Origin: Vibrio diabolicus
Lineage (GTDB): Bacteria; Pseudomonadota; Gammaproteobacteria; Enterobacterales; Vibrionaceae
NCBI GenBank assembly: GCA_001048675.1
Contig: CCKK01000002.1
Location: 62,001-126,000 of the forward strand
Direction of reading: 5' to 3'
Length of the DNA stretch: 64,000 bases
In this document: piece after piece, positions 52,700 to 61,980 of the stretch
Position numbering within the stretch: position 1 is the stretch's first letter
How the letters are laid out: the number at the start of each line of letters is the position of its first letter
The notes under the pieces: model-generated
Seen by the model: the letters and a program-made list of their open reading frames with translations, nothing else
Databases searched by the model: none
What the model was told of the DNA's origin: nothing
Position numbers and translations under genes: made by a program

Positions 52700-53824
52700 A
52701 TGAAAGTATTCAGCAACTTCGATAGCGGCAGCATTCACGTAGTGAAAGCGGACGACAAAAATGACATCCAACTTAAAATCCCTAATGACAATATGTCGGA
52801 ATTCTACCAGTGGTTCCATTTCCGTCTAGAAACCGAAGCCGAGCAGTCGCACACGATCAAACTGCTTGATTTGGCTAAGTCGGCTTATCCAGAAGGGTGG
52901 CAAGGTTATGATGTCGTAGCGTCTTACGACCGTGAAGAATGGTTCCGTATACCAGCAGAGTTCGATGGCGACACGCTGACTTTCACTGTTATCCCTGAGC
53001 GTAGCTCAATTTACTTCGCGTACTTTGCTCCTTACACATACGATCGTCATTTAGACTTGTTACACATGGCACAAAGCGCGCACCACTGCCAACTAGAAAC
53101 ATTAGGCCACACATTAGACGGCAATGACATGAGCTTGCTAACGTTTGGTGAGCCGGAAGAAGGCAAAAAGAAAATCTGGATGATTGCACGCCAACATCCG
53201 GGTGAAACCATGGCTGAATGGTTCATGGAAGGCATGATCCAACGTTTACTGGATGAAAATGACACGGTTGCGCGTGCATTACTGGAAAAAGCAGTGCTTT
53301 ACGTGGTACCAAACATGAACCCTGATGGTGGTATTCGTGGTCACTTACGTACGAACGCGGTAGGCGTGAACTTGAACCGTGAGTGGCAAACTCCGTCTAT
53401 GGAGAAAAGTCCAGAAGTCTACCTTGTGCGTCAACGTATGCTGGAAACGGGTGTTGACATGTTTTTAGATATCCATGGTGATGAAGCGATACCGTATAAC
53501 TTCGTCGCTGGCTCAGAAGGTATTCCTTCTTACGATGAAAATCTTGCCGCTTTAGAGGCATCATTTAAGCAAGCGCTACTGACTATTACCCCTGAATTCC
53601 AAGATGAGATTGGTTACGATAAAGATGAGCCTGGTAAAGCGAATTTGACGGTGGGCTCAAACTGGGTCGCGGAGCAGTTCAAATGCCTGTCGTACACGAT
53701 CGAGATGCCATTCAAAGACAACAACAATCACCCAGATCCACTTTATGGTTGGTCACCAGAACGCAGTGTATTATTTGGGCAAGATGTCTTAGCTGCAACG
53801 CTTACCGTGGCGGATAAAATCTAG
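52700..53824 (+). CDS. M14-family zinc carboxypeptidase (cytosolic carboxypeptidase-like)
   Basis: 374 residues, no signal peptide. The N-terminal beta-domain (SNFDSGSIHVV ... FYQWFHFRLETE) is the AGBL/CCP-type domain, and the catalytic part has zinc ligands HPGE (H166, E169), the third His in FLDIHGDEA and the catalytic Glu in YTIEMPFKDN. Related bacterial enzymes remove C-terminal residues from peptides or proteins. The start is ATG at 52700 (AGGTGAG 8 nt upstream), not GTG at 52688. It follows the flavoprotein by about 110 bp on the same strand. Confidence 0.9.
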   Translation: MKVFSNFDSGSIHVVKADDKNDIQLKIPNDNMSEFYQWFHFRLETEAEQSHTIKLLDLAKSAYPEGWQGYDVVASYDREEWFRIPAEFDGDTLTFTVIPERSSIYFAYFAPYTYDRHLDLLHMAQSAHHCQLETLGHTLDGNDMSLLTFGEPEEGKKKIWMIARQHPGETMAEWFMEGMIQRLLDENDTVARALLEKAVLYVVPNMNPDGGIRGHLRTNAVGVNLNREWQTPSMEKSPEVYLVRQRMLETGVDMFLDIHGDEAIPYNFVAGSEGIPSYDENLAALEASFKQALLTITPEFQDEIGYDKDEPGKANLTVGSNWVAEQFKCLSYTIEMPFKDNNNHPDPLYGWSPERSVLFGQDVLAATLTVADKI

Positions 53825-54281
53825 TTCGATAACTTAACGTCTGTTCATTATTTCGAAAACAGCTCATTTTAAATGAGCTGTTTTTTTATTGCCTTCGATA
53901 TCCATTCTCTCCTGTAAAAATTTGTTGCCATTCACAGGGTTAAATGTCGATTCTTAAATTTGAGAAATGGGTTTTTATGGTGATTTGCGTCACAGAAAAC
54001 TGGCTATTTTGTGATATTCTCCGCAACGAATTGACTATGGCTAAACCAACGCAACGAGACTTTATTTCTCGGTTGGGTATGCGGATGAAGCTCATGAATA
54101 GATGGTCTTGAGGTTATCTTTCTCCGTTTTACGTCATTGGCGTTTGAATATCATTTTTTGATTCTTTCCTACGCTATTTAGCTATTTCTGTTCGAAGAAA
54201 AGAGAAAGTTACGGCTTCATATTTTACGGCAGTATGCTGCCTCGATGTGTTGCTTTGTGTACAAGAAAAAGGAAAAGAATA
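53825..54281 (+). promoter_or_regulatory. Control region and long leader of ompA
   Basis: After a terminator (53856-53887) there is a CRP-like site (53978-53995, TGGTGATTTGCGTCACAG: GGTGA-N6-TCACA) and an extended -10-like TGTGATATT at 54010-54018, giving transcription near 54025. The site centre is about 38 bp upstream, close to a class II position. The leader is then about 257 nt, long for a porin, and could bind small RNAs. No gene is visible in it. Confidence 0.55.
53856..53887 (+). terminator. Rho-independent terminator
   Basis: AACAGCTCATTT / AAATGAGCTGTT with a minimal loop and a following T-run. It ends the M14 gene transcript. Confidence 0.85.
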
Positions 54282-55262
54282 ATGAAAAAAATCGCTATAG
54301 CAGTGGCTACTGTACTTGCTGGTGGTGTGATCTCAAACGTTGCACTTGCTGACACTTACATGGGCGGTAAAGTAGGTTACAACTCTCTAAATGATGCGTG
54401 TTACCTAAACGAACCTTGTGACGACGACAGTTTTGCAGCATCTATGCACCTGGGCTACAGCTTCAACGAGTACGTTGCAGCAGAGTACGGTGTTGATTAC
54501 CTTGGTGACTTCACTGCAAACTTCAAAAAGCCGGGCCTAAACACCGTTGACGGTGATCTTTGGGCGTTGACTCTTGCTCCTAAATTCAACCTACCGCTAA
54601 CGGATTCTTGGAATCTATTCGCGAAAGTTGGTGCTGCATACATGATGGCGGGTGACGAAAAAGATTTCGTACCAACAGGCTCTCTAGGTGCTGAGTACAA
54701 AATCAACTACAACTGGAGCCTACGTGCTGAATACCAACGTTACCAAGATATGTCTGATGACGTGATTGAAGATATGGATTCAGATTTCTTCGGTATTGGT
54801 TTTAACTACAAGTTCGGCTCTGAGCCAGTAGTTCAAGAAGAAGTGGTTGAGGAAGTAGTAGAAACACGCCCTGCAACACGCATTGTTGAGCATGTTTACC
54901 CTGCTCAAACAACAGCGACAGTACAATTCGACCTAGAAAGTGCAGAAGTGAAAGATGCATCGACCCTTTCTGGTACCGTTGATCTGATGAACACTTACCC
55001 ACAAGCTCAAGTTGAGATCACGGGTTACAGTGATACGACGGGTTCTGCTGCGTACAACCAGCAACTTACAGAAAAACGCGCGAAAGCCGTTGCTGACGAG
55101 TTCCAAGCAAAAGGTATTGCGGCTGAGCGTATGACAGTGAAAGGTATGGGTGAAGCTAACCCAGTAGCAAGCAACGAAACACGTCAAGGTCGTCAAATGA
55201 ACCGTCGTGTTGAAGTAGTTGTTCCTGCGTTTGAATACCAAACCACTGAGAAAGCAGAATAA
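54282..55262 (+). CDS. ompA: OmpA-family outer-membrane porin with peptidoglycan-binding domain
   Basis: 326 residues. Signal peptide (MKKIAIAVATVLAGGVISNVALA), an 8-stranded beta-barrel (DTYMGGKVGYNSL ... FGIGFNYKFG, to about 175), an acidic valine-glutamate linker (VQEEVVEEVVETRP), and a C-terminal OmpA domain that anchors peptidoglycan (VQFDLESAEVKDAS; ITGYSDTTGSAAYNQQLTEKRA; GMGEANPVASNETRQGRQMNRRVEV). I place the start at 54282 (AAAGGAAAAG upstream). A strong terminator follows. Confidence 0.95.
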   Translation: MKKIAIAVATVLAGGVISNVALADTYMGGKVGYNSLNDACYLNEPCDDDSFAASMHLGYSFNEYVAAEYGVDYLGDFTANFKKPGLNTVDGDLWALTLAPKFNLPLTDSWNLFAKVGAAYMMAGDEKDFVPTGSLGAEYKINYNWSLRAEYQRYQDMSDDVIEDMDSDFFGIGFNYKFGSEPVVQEEVVEEVVETRPATRIVEHVYPAQTTATVQFDLESAEVKDASTLSGTVDLMNTYPQAQVEITGYSDTTGSAAYNQQLTEKRAKAVADEFQAKGIAAERMTVKGMGEANPVASNETRQGRQMNRRVEVVVPAFEYQTTEKAE

Positions 55263-55286
55263 TTCCTGCTTAAGAGACAGTTCCAA

Positions 55287-55316
55287 AAGCCAGCGTGTAT
55301 CACGCTGGCTTTTTTG
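55287..55316 (+). terminator. Rho-independent terminator after ompA
   Basis: AAGCCAGCGTG / CACGCTGGCTT around TAT, then TTTTG. Confidence 0.9.
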
Positions 55317-55398
55317 ATCCCACTTAACAAACTCAGCACTTTCATCAATTTGTCATCACCAGTTCATACCATGGCTGCCAAGTATTTGGGAGAGTGTT

Positions 55399-56268
55399 AT
55401 GCAAAGTTTACCGCCGCTTAATTTGCTCCGAGCGTTTGAAGCCACGGCGCGATTACAGAGCTTCACTAAAGCCGCAGAGGAGCTAAATGTGACCCGTGCG
55501 GCCGTCAGTCAGCAGGTGAAATCGCTAGAACTGCAGTTAAATGCGACATTATTCGAGCGCAAGGGTACGCACCTTACGCTAACCAGCTCAGCAAAAGAAT
55601 ACTGGCCTGTGGTTAACCATGTGCTTCAAACCTTATCAACCTCGACCCATCATTTATTTACTCGCCCACAGAACAAGCAAATTACCTTACATGTCGCCCA
55701 CAGTTTTTGCTCGCAATGGCTAATGCCAAGGCTGGCCGATTTTCAGCGTCAATTTCCAGATGTTTCCTTTAAGATCTCGACAACCGCGAATACGGTTCCA
55801 AACGCCAGTGCGATTGCAGATATAGAAATTATTAACGGAGATGGCGATTGGCAAGAGCAACAAGCTATTCAGCTTACGCAAGAAAACTGGATCGTTGTAG
55901 CAAGCCCCGGCTTTATTCAGTTAAATCCGATTGATGACCTCACGAAGTTGTCTCAAACACCTAAAATTTGCACCGGGGGTTATCATGAATCTTGGCAGGT
56001 ATGGTTTGCGTACCAAGGTTATCAAGGCAAGGTGAGCAAAGTGATAGCAGAATTTGAACATTCATTGCTTGCTATTCAAGCTGCAACCAATCAACTTGGT
56101 ATATTGCTGGTGAGAGACTTTCTTGTTGAGGATGAGCTGCAACAGGGGATATTAGTGCAAATCGGAGATTGGGGTATGCCCAGCTCCGGCGCACACTATA
56201 TGATGGTTAGAGCATCAGAAAAGTCACACGTAAACACCTTTGCCCAATGGTTAATACAAAGCCTTTGA
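55399..56268 (+). CDS. LysR-family regulator (GcvA-like)
   Basis: 289 residues with LysR HTH (RLQSFTKAAEELNVTRAAVSQQVKSLELQLNATLFER) and the short GcvA-type effector domain (HVAHSFCSQWLMPRLADFQRQFPDV). The N-terminal SLPPLNLLRAFEATAR is the GcvA/AmpR group start. The cognate target is not adjacent: the next gene on this strand is a phosphotransferase. Effector unknown. Confidence 0.9.
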   Translation: MQSLPPLNLLRAFEATARLQSFTKAAEELNVTRAAVSQQVKSLELQLNATLFERKGTHLTLTSSAKEYWPVVNHVLQTLSTSTHHLFTRPQNKQITLHVAHSFCSQWLMPRLADFQRQFPDVSFKISTTANTVPNASAIADIEIINGDGDWQEQQAIQLTQENWIVVASPGFIQLNPIDDLTKLSQTPKICTGGYHESWQVWFAYQGYQGKVSKVIAEFEHSLLAIQAATNQLGILLVRDFLVEDELQQGILVQIGDWGMPSSGAHYMMVRASEKSHVNTFAQWLIQSL

Positions 56269-56431
56269 TGTTTTACGGTCTATTTTTACAGCGGTACTTA
56301 TTCTTGCGATTTACCTAACAAAATTGCGCGGTTTCTTATAGGGTCAAGTCAACCTTCTCTAAAAGCTTTGAGTGTATGATGATCTAGCTTTACGTTATCT
56401 GATGCGCGCTTAATCCACACAGGATACTGTT

Positions 56432-57205
56432 ATGGAAACAATGCAAGGCGGTAGAGAAAATGCCATCTATCGAAAAGGGAATTTGATATCTCGTCCTGCC
56501 AGTTATTGGACGATGACTGTCCATCTGCTACTTACCTATCTTCATTCACGAGGCTTTACGGCATGCCCTAAAGCGGTTGGTATTGAAAAAGGAAAAGAGT
56601 GGGTTAGCTATGTCGAAGGAGAGACTGACAACTATCCATTGATTGGCAACATTGCTTCTGTTTCCGCGCTCCAATCTGCGGCAAAAATGTTACGCGATAT
56701 GCACGATGCATCTGAGGGTTTCCTTAAGCAATATCAAAATGAAACGCTGCACTGGATGCTGCCACCACGAACACCACAAGAGGTGATTTGTCATGGTGAT
56801 TTCATGCCATATAACGTGGCACTCCGTGGAGAGTTTGTCGTTGGTGTGTTTGATTTTGATACGGCGCATCCGGCGCCAAGAGTTTGGGACGTCGCTTTTT
56901 CGGTCTATGGTTGGGCACCATTTAAAACCGATGAGCACGATAAAATGGGCTGTTTGGAGCAACAAATTCAGCGCGCAAAACTTTTCTGTGACGCTTATGG
57001 CTGTTCGAGATTGGAACGGGAAGAGCTGGTGGAGGTGATGACACATCGACTCTCCGCGTTAGTTGATTATATGAGAGGGGTCGCAGCTCAAGGTGATGAT
57101 AGGTTTCAAGCGAACCTAGAAGATTGCCATCATACCGCTTACCTCAACGATATCGAGTACCTAAGAAAACATAGACAAGTCATCACCCTAGGACTTTTAG
57201 GTTAG
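56432..57205 (+). CDS. APH-type phosphotransferase
   Basis: 257-residue kinase-fold enzyme. The catalytic loop is ICHGDFMPYNVAL (HGD...N) and the metal-binding Asp is in VFDFDTAHPAPRVWDVAF, as in aminoglycoside/choline-type phosphotransferases. The N-terminal lobe is short and the Lys of the ATP-binding lobe is not obvious. Such enzymes act on aminoglycosides, homoserine, choline or other small molecules; the substrate cannot be read. The stop overlaps the end of the convergent LysR gene by 4 bp. Confidence 0.85.
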   Translation: METMQGGRENAIYRKGNLISRPASYWTMTVHLLLTYLHSRGFTACPKAVGIEKGKEWVSYVEGETDNYPLIGNIASVSALQSAAKMLRDMHDASEGFLKQYQNETLHWMLPPRTPQEVICHGDFMPYNVALRGEFVVGVFDFDTAHPAPRVWDVAFSVYGWAPFKTDEHDKMGCLEQQIQRAKLFCDAYGCSRLEREELVEVMTHRLSALVDYMRGVAAQGDDRFQANLEDCHHTAYLNDIEYLRKHRQVITLGLLG

Positions 57206-58089
57206 GGCTGGGTGATATCTTTAATGACATTGAATAACCACTGGTTTATCGGGGCTTGCTGTTGTGAGCGACGACAGCTCATCACGTAGCGAACATCAAG
57301 CTCTAACCCGCCAGGAAGCGCGATACTTCGGCAGCCCTTAGGCACATGTCCACTCATGGTTATACCAAAATGATCCGTTTGTAGGAGCACTTTTTGAATC
57401 ATCGCAGGGTGTTCAATTTCTACCTTAGGTGTGGTTCTGAACCCCATATGGTTGAGCCTTTCCAACAACGGGTATCGGTAGTCGTTCCATCCCGGCGTTT
57501 TGAAAAGTAAAAAGGGGTAGTTTTCTAGCTCTTGGAAATGTTGAGCGGGATGCTCATCTCGAACAAAAAATACGGCTTTTCCTCGACCTAGTTCGTTTTG
57601 AATAATTGACTGCGGAAGATCCTCATCAAAATAATGAATCGCAATAGCGTTTTCACCCTCAGTTAATCGCTTTTTCGCGTCGCTACCCCAACGTAAACAA
57701 GAGGACTTTGCTCTTGGGGCGTGTTTTAGTAATTCTAAGTAAAACTTGTCACCAAAGTAATCCCAAAACAATGTGTTCGCATAAATAGTGATCGAGCCGT
57801 CAAAATGAGCGGGTGAAAAACTCTGTGGTTTGATGGAATCAATACTGGTGAGGATTTGTTCAAAATGTGGCATGTTCGCTTCGACAAAAGCGGTCGGTTC
57901 AAAGCCATTTTTAGTCTGAATGAACAAAGGATCATCGAGCTGCGCTTTCATTTTTGTCAGGTTTTTGCTGATTGATCCGGATGTCTTTCCGAGTGAATCT
58001 GCCACCAATCGGACGCTACGTAACTCATACATCCGTTTTAGTACCAATATGTTTTGAATGTCCAGATTAATGCTCATACATCGTCTCAT
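57202..58089 (-). CDS. LysR-family regulator
   Basis: 295 residues. The HTH region is MYELRSVRLVADSLGKTSGSISKNLTKMKAQLDDPLFIQTKNG, with the effector domain starting about residue 95 (GSITIYANTLFWDYFG). More divergent than usual LysR. The start may be the Met at 58089 or the one at 58077 (MSINLD). It is convergent with the phosphotransferase gene (4-bp overlap) and divergent from the small secreted gene at 58334. Confidence 0.8.
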   Translation of the reverse strand: MRRCMSINLDIQNILVLKRMYELRSVRLVADSLGKTSGSISKNLTKMKAQLDDPLFIQTKNGFEPTAFVEANMPHFEQILTSIDSIKPQSFSPAHFDGSITIYANTLFWDYFGDKFYLELLKHAPRAKSSCLRWGSDAKKRLTEGENAIAIHYFDEDLPQSIIQNELGRGKAVFFVRDEHPAQHFQELENYPFLLFKTPGWNDYRYPLLERLNHMGFRTTPKVEIEHPAMIQKVLLQTDHFGITMSGHVPKGCRSIALPGGLELDVRYVMSCRRSQQQAPINQWLFNVIKDITQP

Positions 58090-58333
58090 TTATCTTCTGC
58101 CGAGAAATCATATCTCTGAATTTCTGAATAAAAGACAACGTTCGGTCAATTTAAGCATGCTGTCGTATCTTATGGTTTATTGAAGGCGACGGTGGACAGC
58201 AAATATGCTTGGTCATATCAATTTAGTGGTTTGGATTTCCATTTGGTAAATGATGACTTTCCTCGTATGAACATGTTTCTGTTGTTACAGTTTTTTCATC
58301 GAAAGAAAGTAAGAACAAAAACAGAGGTGACGT

Positions 58334-58570
58334 ATGAAAAAATTAATCGCACTTGGTTTGATGGTTTGCTCAACAAACATAGCATTAGCTGGCGATGGGT
58401 CATACACGGGCACGATTGATATGACGATGGCTACGAAAAATCAGGTCGACGTCGAGCGCGCAGATTCTCAACTGACGCTGAAAGGTCGAAATGAAACGGC
58501 TTATGGCGGGGTAATCATCCAAACGGATGCTGCTACACAAAAAATTGAACTTCGTGGTCGACGTGATTAA
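58334..58570 (+). CDS. Small secreted protein of unknown function
   Basis: 78 residues with a Sec signal peptide (MKKLIALGLMVCSTNIALA). The mature part of about 59 residues is beta-rich and polar (GSYTGTIDMTMATKNQVDVE ... IELRGRRD). A GAGGTGA ribosome site and a strong terminator mark it as a gene in its own right. It diverges from the LysR gene, which may control it. Confidence 0.7.
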   Translation: MKKLIALGLMVCSTNIALAGDGSYTGTIDMTMATKNQVDVERADSQLTLKGRNETAYGGVIIQTDAATQKIELRGRRD

Positions 58571-58590
58571 TCGAACATGTTGTTGTTAAG

Positions 58591-58619
58591 AAAATGCCGC
58601 GAATATCGCGGCATTTTTT
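58591..58619 (+). terminator. Rho-independent terminator
   Basis: AAAATGCCGCGA / TCGCGGCATTTT with ATA loop, followed by TT. Confidence 0.9.
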
Positions 58620-58647
58620 ATATTTTGAGATAGGTAAATCATCAAAC

Positions 58648-60144
58648 TCAGCTTTGAACTTCAACCCCAGCTTCGATCTCGACTGGTTGCGCTTGAGTAT
58701 CGCTTTCTTTCGCCGCATCAAGCATCTTGCGAATAATGAGTGACGCTGCCATTGCGATAGCGACCATCACGACAGCAAGGACAGTGAGTAATTGGAAATA
58801 ATCACCATATACGTTTTGTACAATGTCTTGTGTGATGGTCTGTCCTTTCTCTAACGCGATAGAGGTTGAAAATGCAGCACCAATAATACCGCTCAATGCG
58901 ATTGCCACAGAAAATAGGCTAACAGAGAAGTTTTCGATGTGCTTCGGCGCGACGGAAAGAATAAACGCTACGACCATCGAACCCACGATGACTTCTGCAA
59001 TCGCCTGGAAGAAGTGAATAGCGAGAAAGATTTCTGGCATGATCACGACATCTTCACCCACGGTAGTCACGGCAAACGTCAAGATACCAAACGCTATCGC
59101 GGTCAGTACAAATGCCAAGGCGATTTTTGTCGCGGTAGAGAGGTAGATATCGCGCTTTTCCAGCAACCCAAAAAAGCCAGCTACGATAGGACCACCAACC
59201 ATACACCAAAGCGGGTTCATTGCCATTGCTGCTTCTGGTTCGAGCGGAATAAAACCAAATAGAGAGCCTTTTAATGTGTTGATAGCAACCATGTTCATCG
59301 AGGTCATCATTTGTCCGTAGTAAACAAAGAAACAGGTTGTCAGCAAGGTCACAATTAAGATGGTCCCCATCTTCAAAGACTCAGCTTTGCTTGCTTTAAG
59401 CATCAGAGATATGAAGTATGCGATCGCCGCCCCTCCGATGGCGTATACGATATTTTGGCCAATATCCATGTTTGAAAACATGAAAAATACCAACGCGATC
59501 ATTGCCAATGAAATCAATGCAAAAAGTACCCAGTTTTTTAAACTTACGGTTTTTTGATCAAGCTCAGAGGCTACGCCAACAAGATCTTTGCGGAATACCA
59601 ATAGCATGATCAATGCCGCTGCTGCCATAACAGCAGAGATGGTAAAACCGCCATTAAAGCCGATCACAAGGACAATCATTGGGAACAAATATTGACCTAA
59701 AAAGGCGCCAACATTATTCACTGAATAATTGATTGGGTATCCTTTTTCAAAATCTTCTTGTGATTTGAACGTTCGTTTATAGAGGCTAGGGTAAGAGGGT
59801 GACATCAGGCCGCGGCCATAACTGGCGAGCGCAATACCACACATTGAAAGTGGAACGTTAGAAGCAGAAGCCCCCAACACGAGTAATACGTAACCGGATG
59901 CAAAAGCGAAATATGCGATAGAAAGTGAGCGATAAGCGCCTAAAAACTTATCTGCAATAAAGCCGCCCGCGATCGCGAAAAGTGGCCCGATCGCCGAAAA
60001 AGCACCAACGATCATCATCGTATCGGCTTCGTTGTAATTTAGATCCTCTAGAAAAAATCGAGTTAGACTTACTAATACACCGTAAAATGATAAGCCAAAC
60101 ATCATTTGGCAGAACATCATGGATTTATTGAGTTTATTCCACAT
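58648..60144 (-). CDS. POT-family (MFS) peptide transporter-like protein
   Basis: 498 residues, 12-14 membrane segments. The second-helix motif GGFIADKFLGAYRS and the NNVGAFLGQ region place it in the proton-dependent oligopeptide transporter family. The TM1 motif ExxERFxYYG, which carries the proton and salt-bridge residues, is QMMFGLSFYG here, so both Glu and the Arg are missing. It may use another coupling or substrate. Upstream is an AT-rich region and then L-serine dehydratase on the same strand. Function as a classical di/tripeptide symporter is therefore uncertain. Confidence 0.85.
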   Translation of the reverse strand: MWNKLNKSMMFCQMMFGLSFYGVLVSLTRFFLEDLNYNEADTMMIVGAFSAIGPLFAIAGGFIADKFLGAYRSLSIAYFAFASGYVLLVLGASASNVPLSMCGIALASYGRGLMSPSYPSLYKRTFKSQEDFEKGYPINYSVNNVGAFLGQYLFPMIVLVIGFNGGFTISAVMAAAALIMLLVFRKDLVGVASELDQKTVSLKNWVLFALISLAMIALVFFMFSNMDIGQNIVYAIGGAAIAYFISLMLKASKAESLKMGTILIVTLLTTCFFVYYGQMMTSMNMVAINTLKGSLFGFIPLEPEAAMAMNPLWCMVGGPIVAGFFGLLEKRDIYLSTATKIALAFVLTAIAFGILTFAVTTVGEDVVIMPEIFLAIHFFQAIAEVIVGSMVVAFILSVAPKHIENFSVSLFSVAIALSGIIGAAFSTSIALEKGQTITQDIVQNVYGDYFQLLTVLAVVMVAIAMAASLIIRKMLDAAKESDTQAQPVEIEAGVEVQS

Positions 60145-60477
60145 AATTTTGTACTCACATTAGCGGAGAAAGGTAGGTATTGTTATTTCTATTAAATAGT
60201 AATGAAACGAAAGATTGAGTATTGAAATAATTGTCGCATAACGTGGAAATGCTGCACTATATTTTCTAATGCTTATATGACTAAATGCTAATGTGTTGTT
60301 CTAGATCAATTTGAATAAAGCAGTGCTTAATTCTATTTTTGTTTAATTTTGTTGTATTTGTTACTGATTGGAGCTAATGGGGTTTTATAGGATTACGGCA
60401 AATAAAAAAGAGGTCTTGCGAGAAAGGAAATTGCTGACGAAGTGCATCGCCAGCAATGATATAGCGGGCTTATTTGA
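60145..60477 (-). other. Intergenic region downstream of sdaA
   Basis: About 330 bp without a gene. An inverted repeat ATTGCTG (60430-60436) / CAGCAAT (60451-60457) followed on the minus strand by T-rich sequence may terminate sdaA. The part near 60170-60300 is AT-rich and is the likely promoter region of the POT gene. Confidence 0.4.
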
Positions 60478-61849
60478 CTATTCGCATGGCGGTGCCATAT
60501 GAAGGACGGCCAAGCCACCTAAGGAAGTTTCACGGTATTTTTTGTTTCATATCTTTACCAGTTTGATACATGGTTTCGATAACTTTATCTAATGAAATAA
60601 GGCATTTGCTCGTGCGCTTTAATGCCATACGTGAGGCATTAATGGCTTTCATTGCGCCCATGGCATTTCTTTCAATGCAAGGCACTTGAACCAAGCCGCC
60701 GATCGGGTCACAAGTCATTCCTAATGAATGCTCCATCGCAATTTCCGCGGCTATACAAATCTGCTCGTTACTGCCGCCTCTGAGCGCCGTTAAACCAGCG
60801 GCTGCCATGGATGAAGAAACCCCGACCTCTCCCTGACAACCCACTTCGGCGCCGGAAATTGACGCGTTAGTTTTATATAAGATGCCGATAGCGCCAGCGA
60901 CTGCGAGAAAATCTTTCAGCTGTTTAATATCAAGCTCTTTGATGAAGCGATGGTAGTACATCAATACCGCCGGAATCACCCCCGCAGCGCCATTAGTTGG
61001 AGAAGTAACGACTTGTCCGCCAGCTGCATTTTCTTCGCTAACCGCAAAGGCAAAGAGGTTAATCCAATCCATGATCTCCATTGGATCATTCTCAACTGCA
61101 GCGTTGGCTTCGAGCTTCTTCAAAAGGTTTGGTGCACGACGAGTGACATTGAGACCACCTTCTAAAATCCCTTCCGTATCGAAACCACGTTGCATGCAGA
61201 GCGACATCACTTTCCAAATTTGTTCTGCTCTTTGGCTAATTTCTTCATCTGAGCGGAATGCCAGTTCGTTTTGTAGAATCATACCTCCCAAACTAAAACC
61301 GTTAGTCTCGGCTTTTTCCAGCATCTCATCCGCTGATGTGAAAGGAAATGGTACCGCGACTTCATCTTGTTGCGTGCCGTTTTCTAGTTCGTCAGCGGTG
61401 GCGATGAATCCGCCTCCGATGGAATAATAAATTTCAAACGCCACTTGGTCTCCCGCAGCGTCTAGTGCAGTAATCGTCATTCCGTTTTCATGCAGGGGAA
61501 GGTTGTCACTATGAAAGACGATGTCATGGTCGTAGCTAAACTCAATCTGGTGCGTACCAGCGAGCAGCAGCGTGTTGTTGTCTATAGTATTTTGTAGCGC
61601 ACTTTTAGCGCTACTCATTTTAATGGTATCGGGTTTATTTCCCATCAAACCAAGGACAGTGGCTCGGTCTGTGTGGTGCCCTCTACCAGTGAGCGATAAT
61701 GAGCCATAAAGGTCCACTTGCACCCGATGCACTTTCGCCATAGAGTCGCTAACTAGTTGAGTGAAATGGAATCCGGCAAGCATAGGACCATTAGTGTGGG
61801 AGCTAGAAGGCCCGACACCAATCTTAAATATATCGAAAATCGACAGCAT
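60478..61849 (-). pseudogene. sdaA: L-serine dehydratase (single-chain, 4Fe-4S), frameshifted at its 3' end
   Basis: Converts L-serine to pyruvate and ammonia. The frame from 61849 to 60530 encodes 439 residues with the N-terminal FKIGVGPSSSHTNGPM, the [17 protein letters not shown] loop and the FeS/substrate region MTCDPIGGLVQVPCIERNAMGA. It then stops after MKQKIP. With one T removed from the T6 run at 60538-60543 (plus strand), the frame reads MKQKYRETSLGGLAVLHM and ends at TAG 60478-60480, matching the usual SdaA C-terminus. The length 1372 is 457 codons plus 1. A one-base insertion in a homopolymer is thus shown; whether biological or technical is open. Confidence 0.93.
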
Positions 61850-61980
61850 AATTGACTTCCTTTAGCAGTGAACCTTTATAAAGGTCTCTAGAACAGTGTT
61901 GTTAACTAGATGTTAAAGCCTGTGGGCCGGGAGTGAAAGAAGATTTTTGTAACACTGCCAACTAAGCGCGAGATTTTGAA

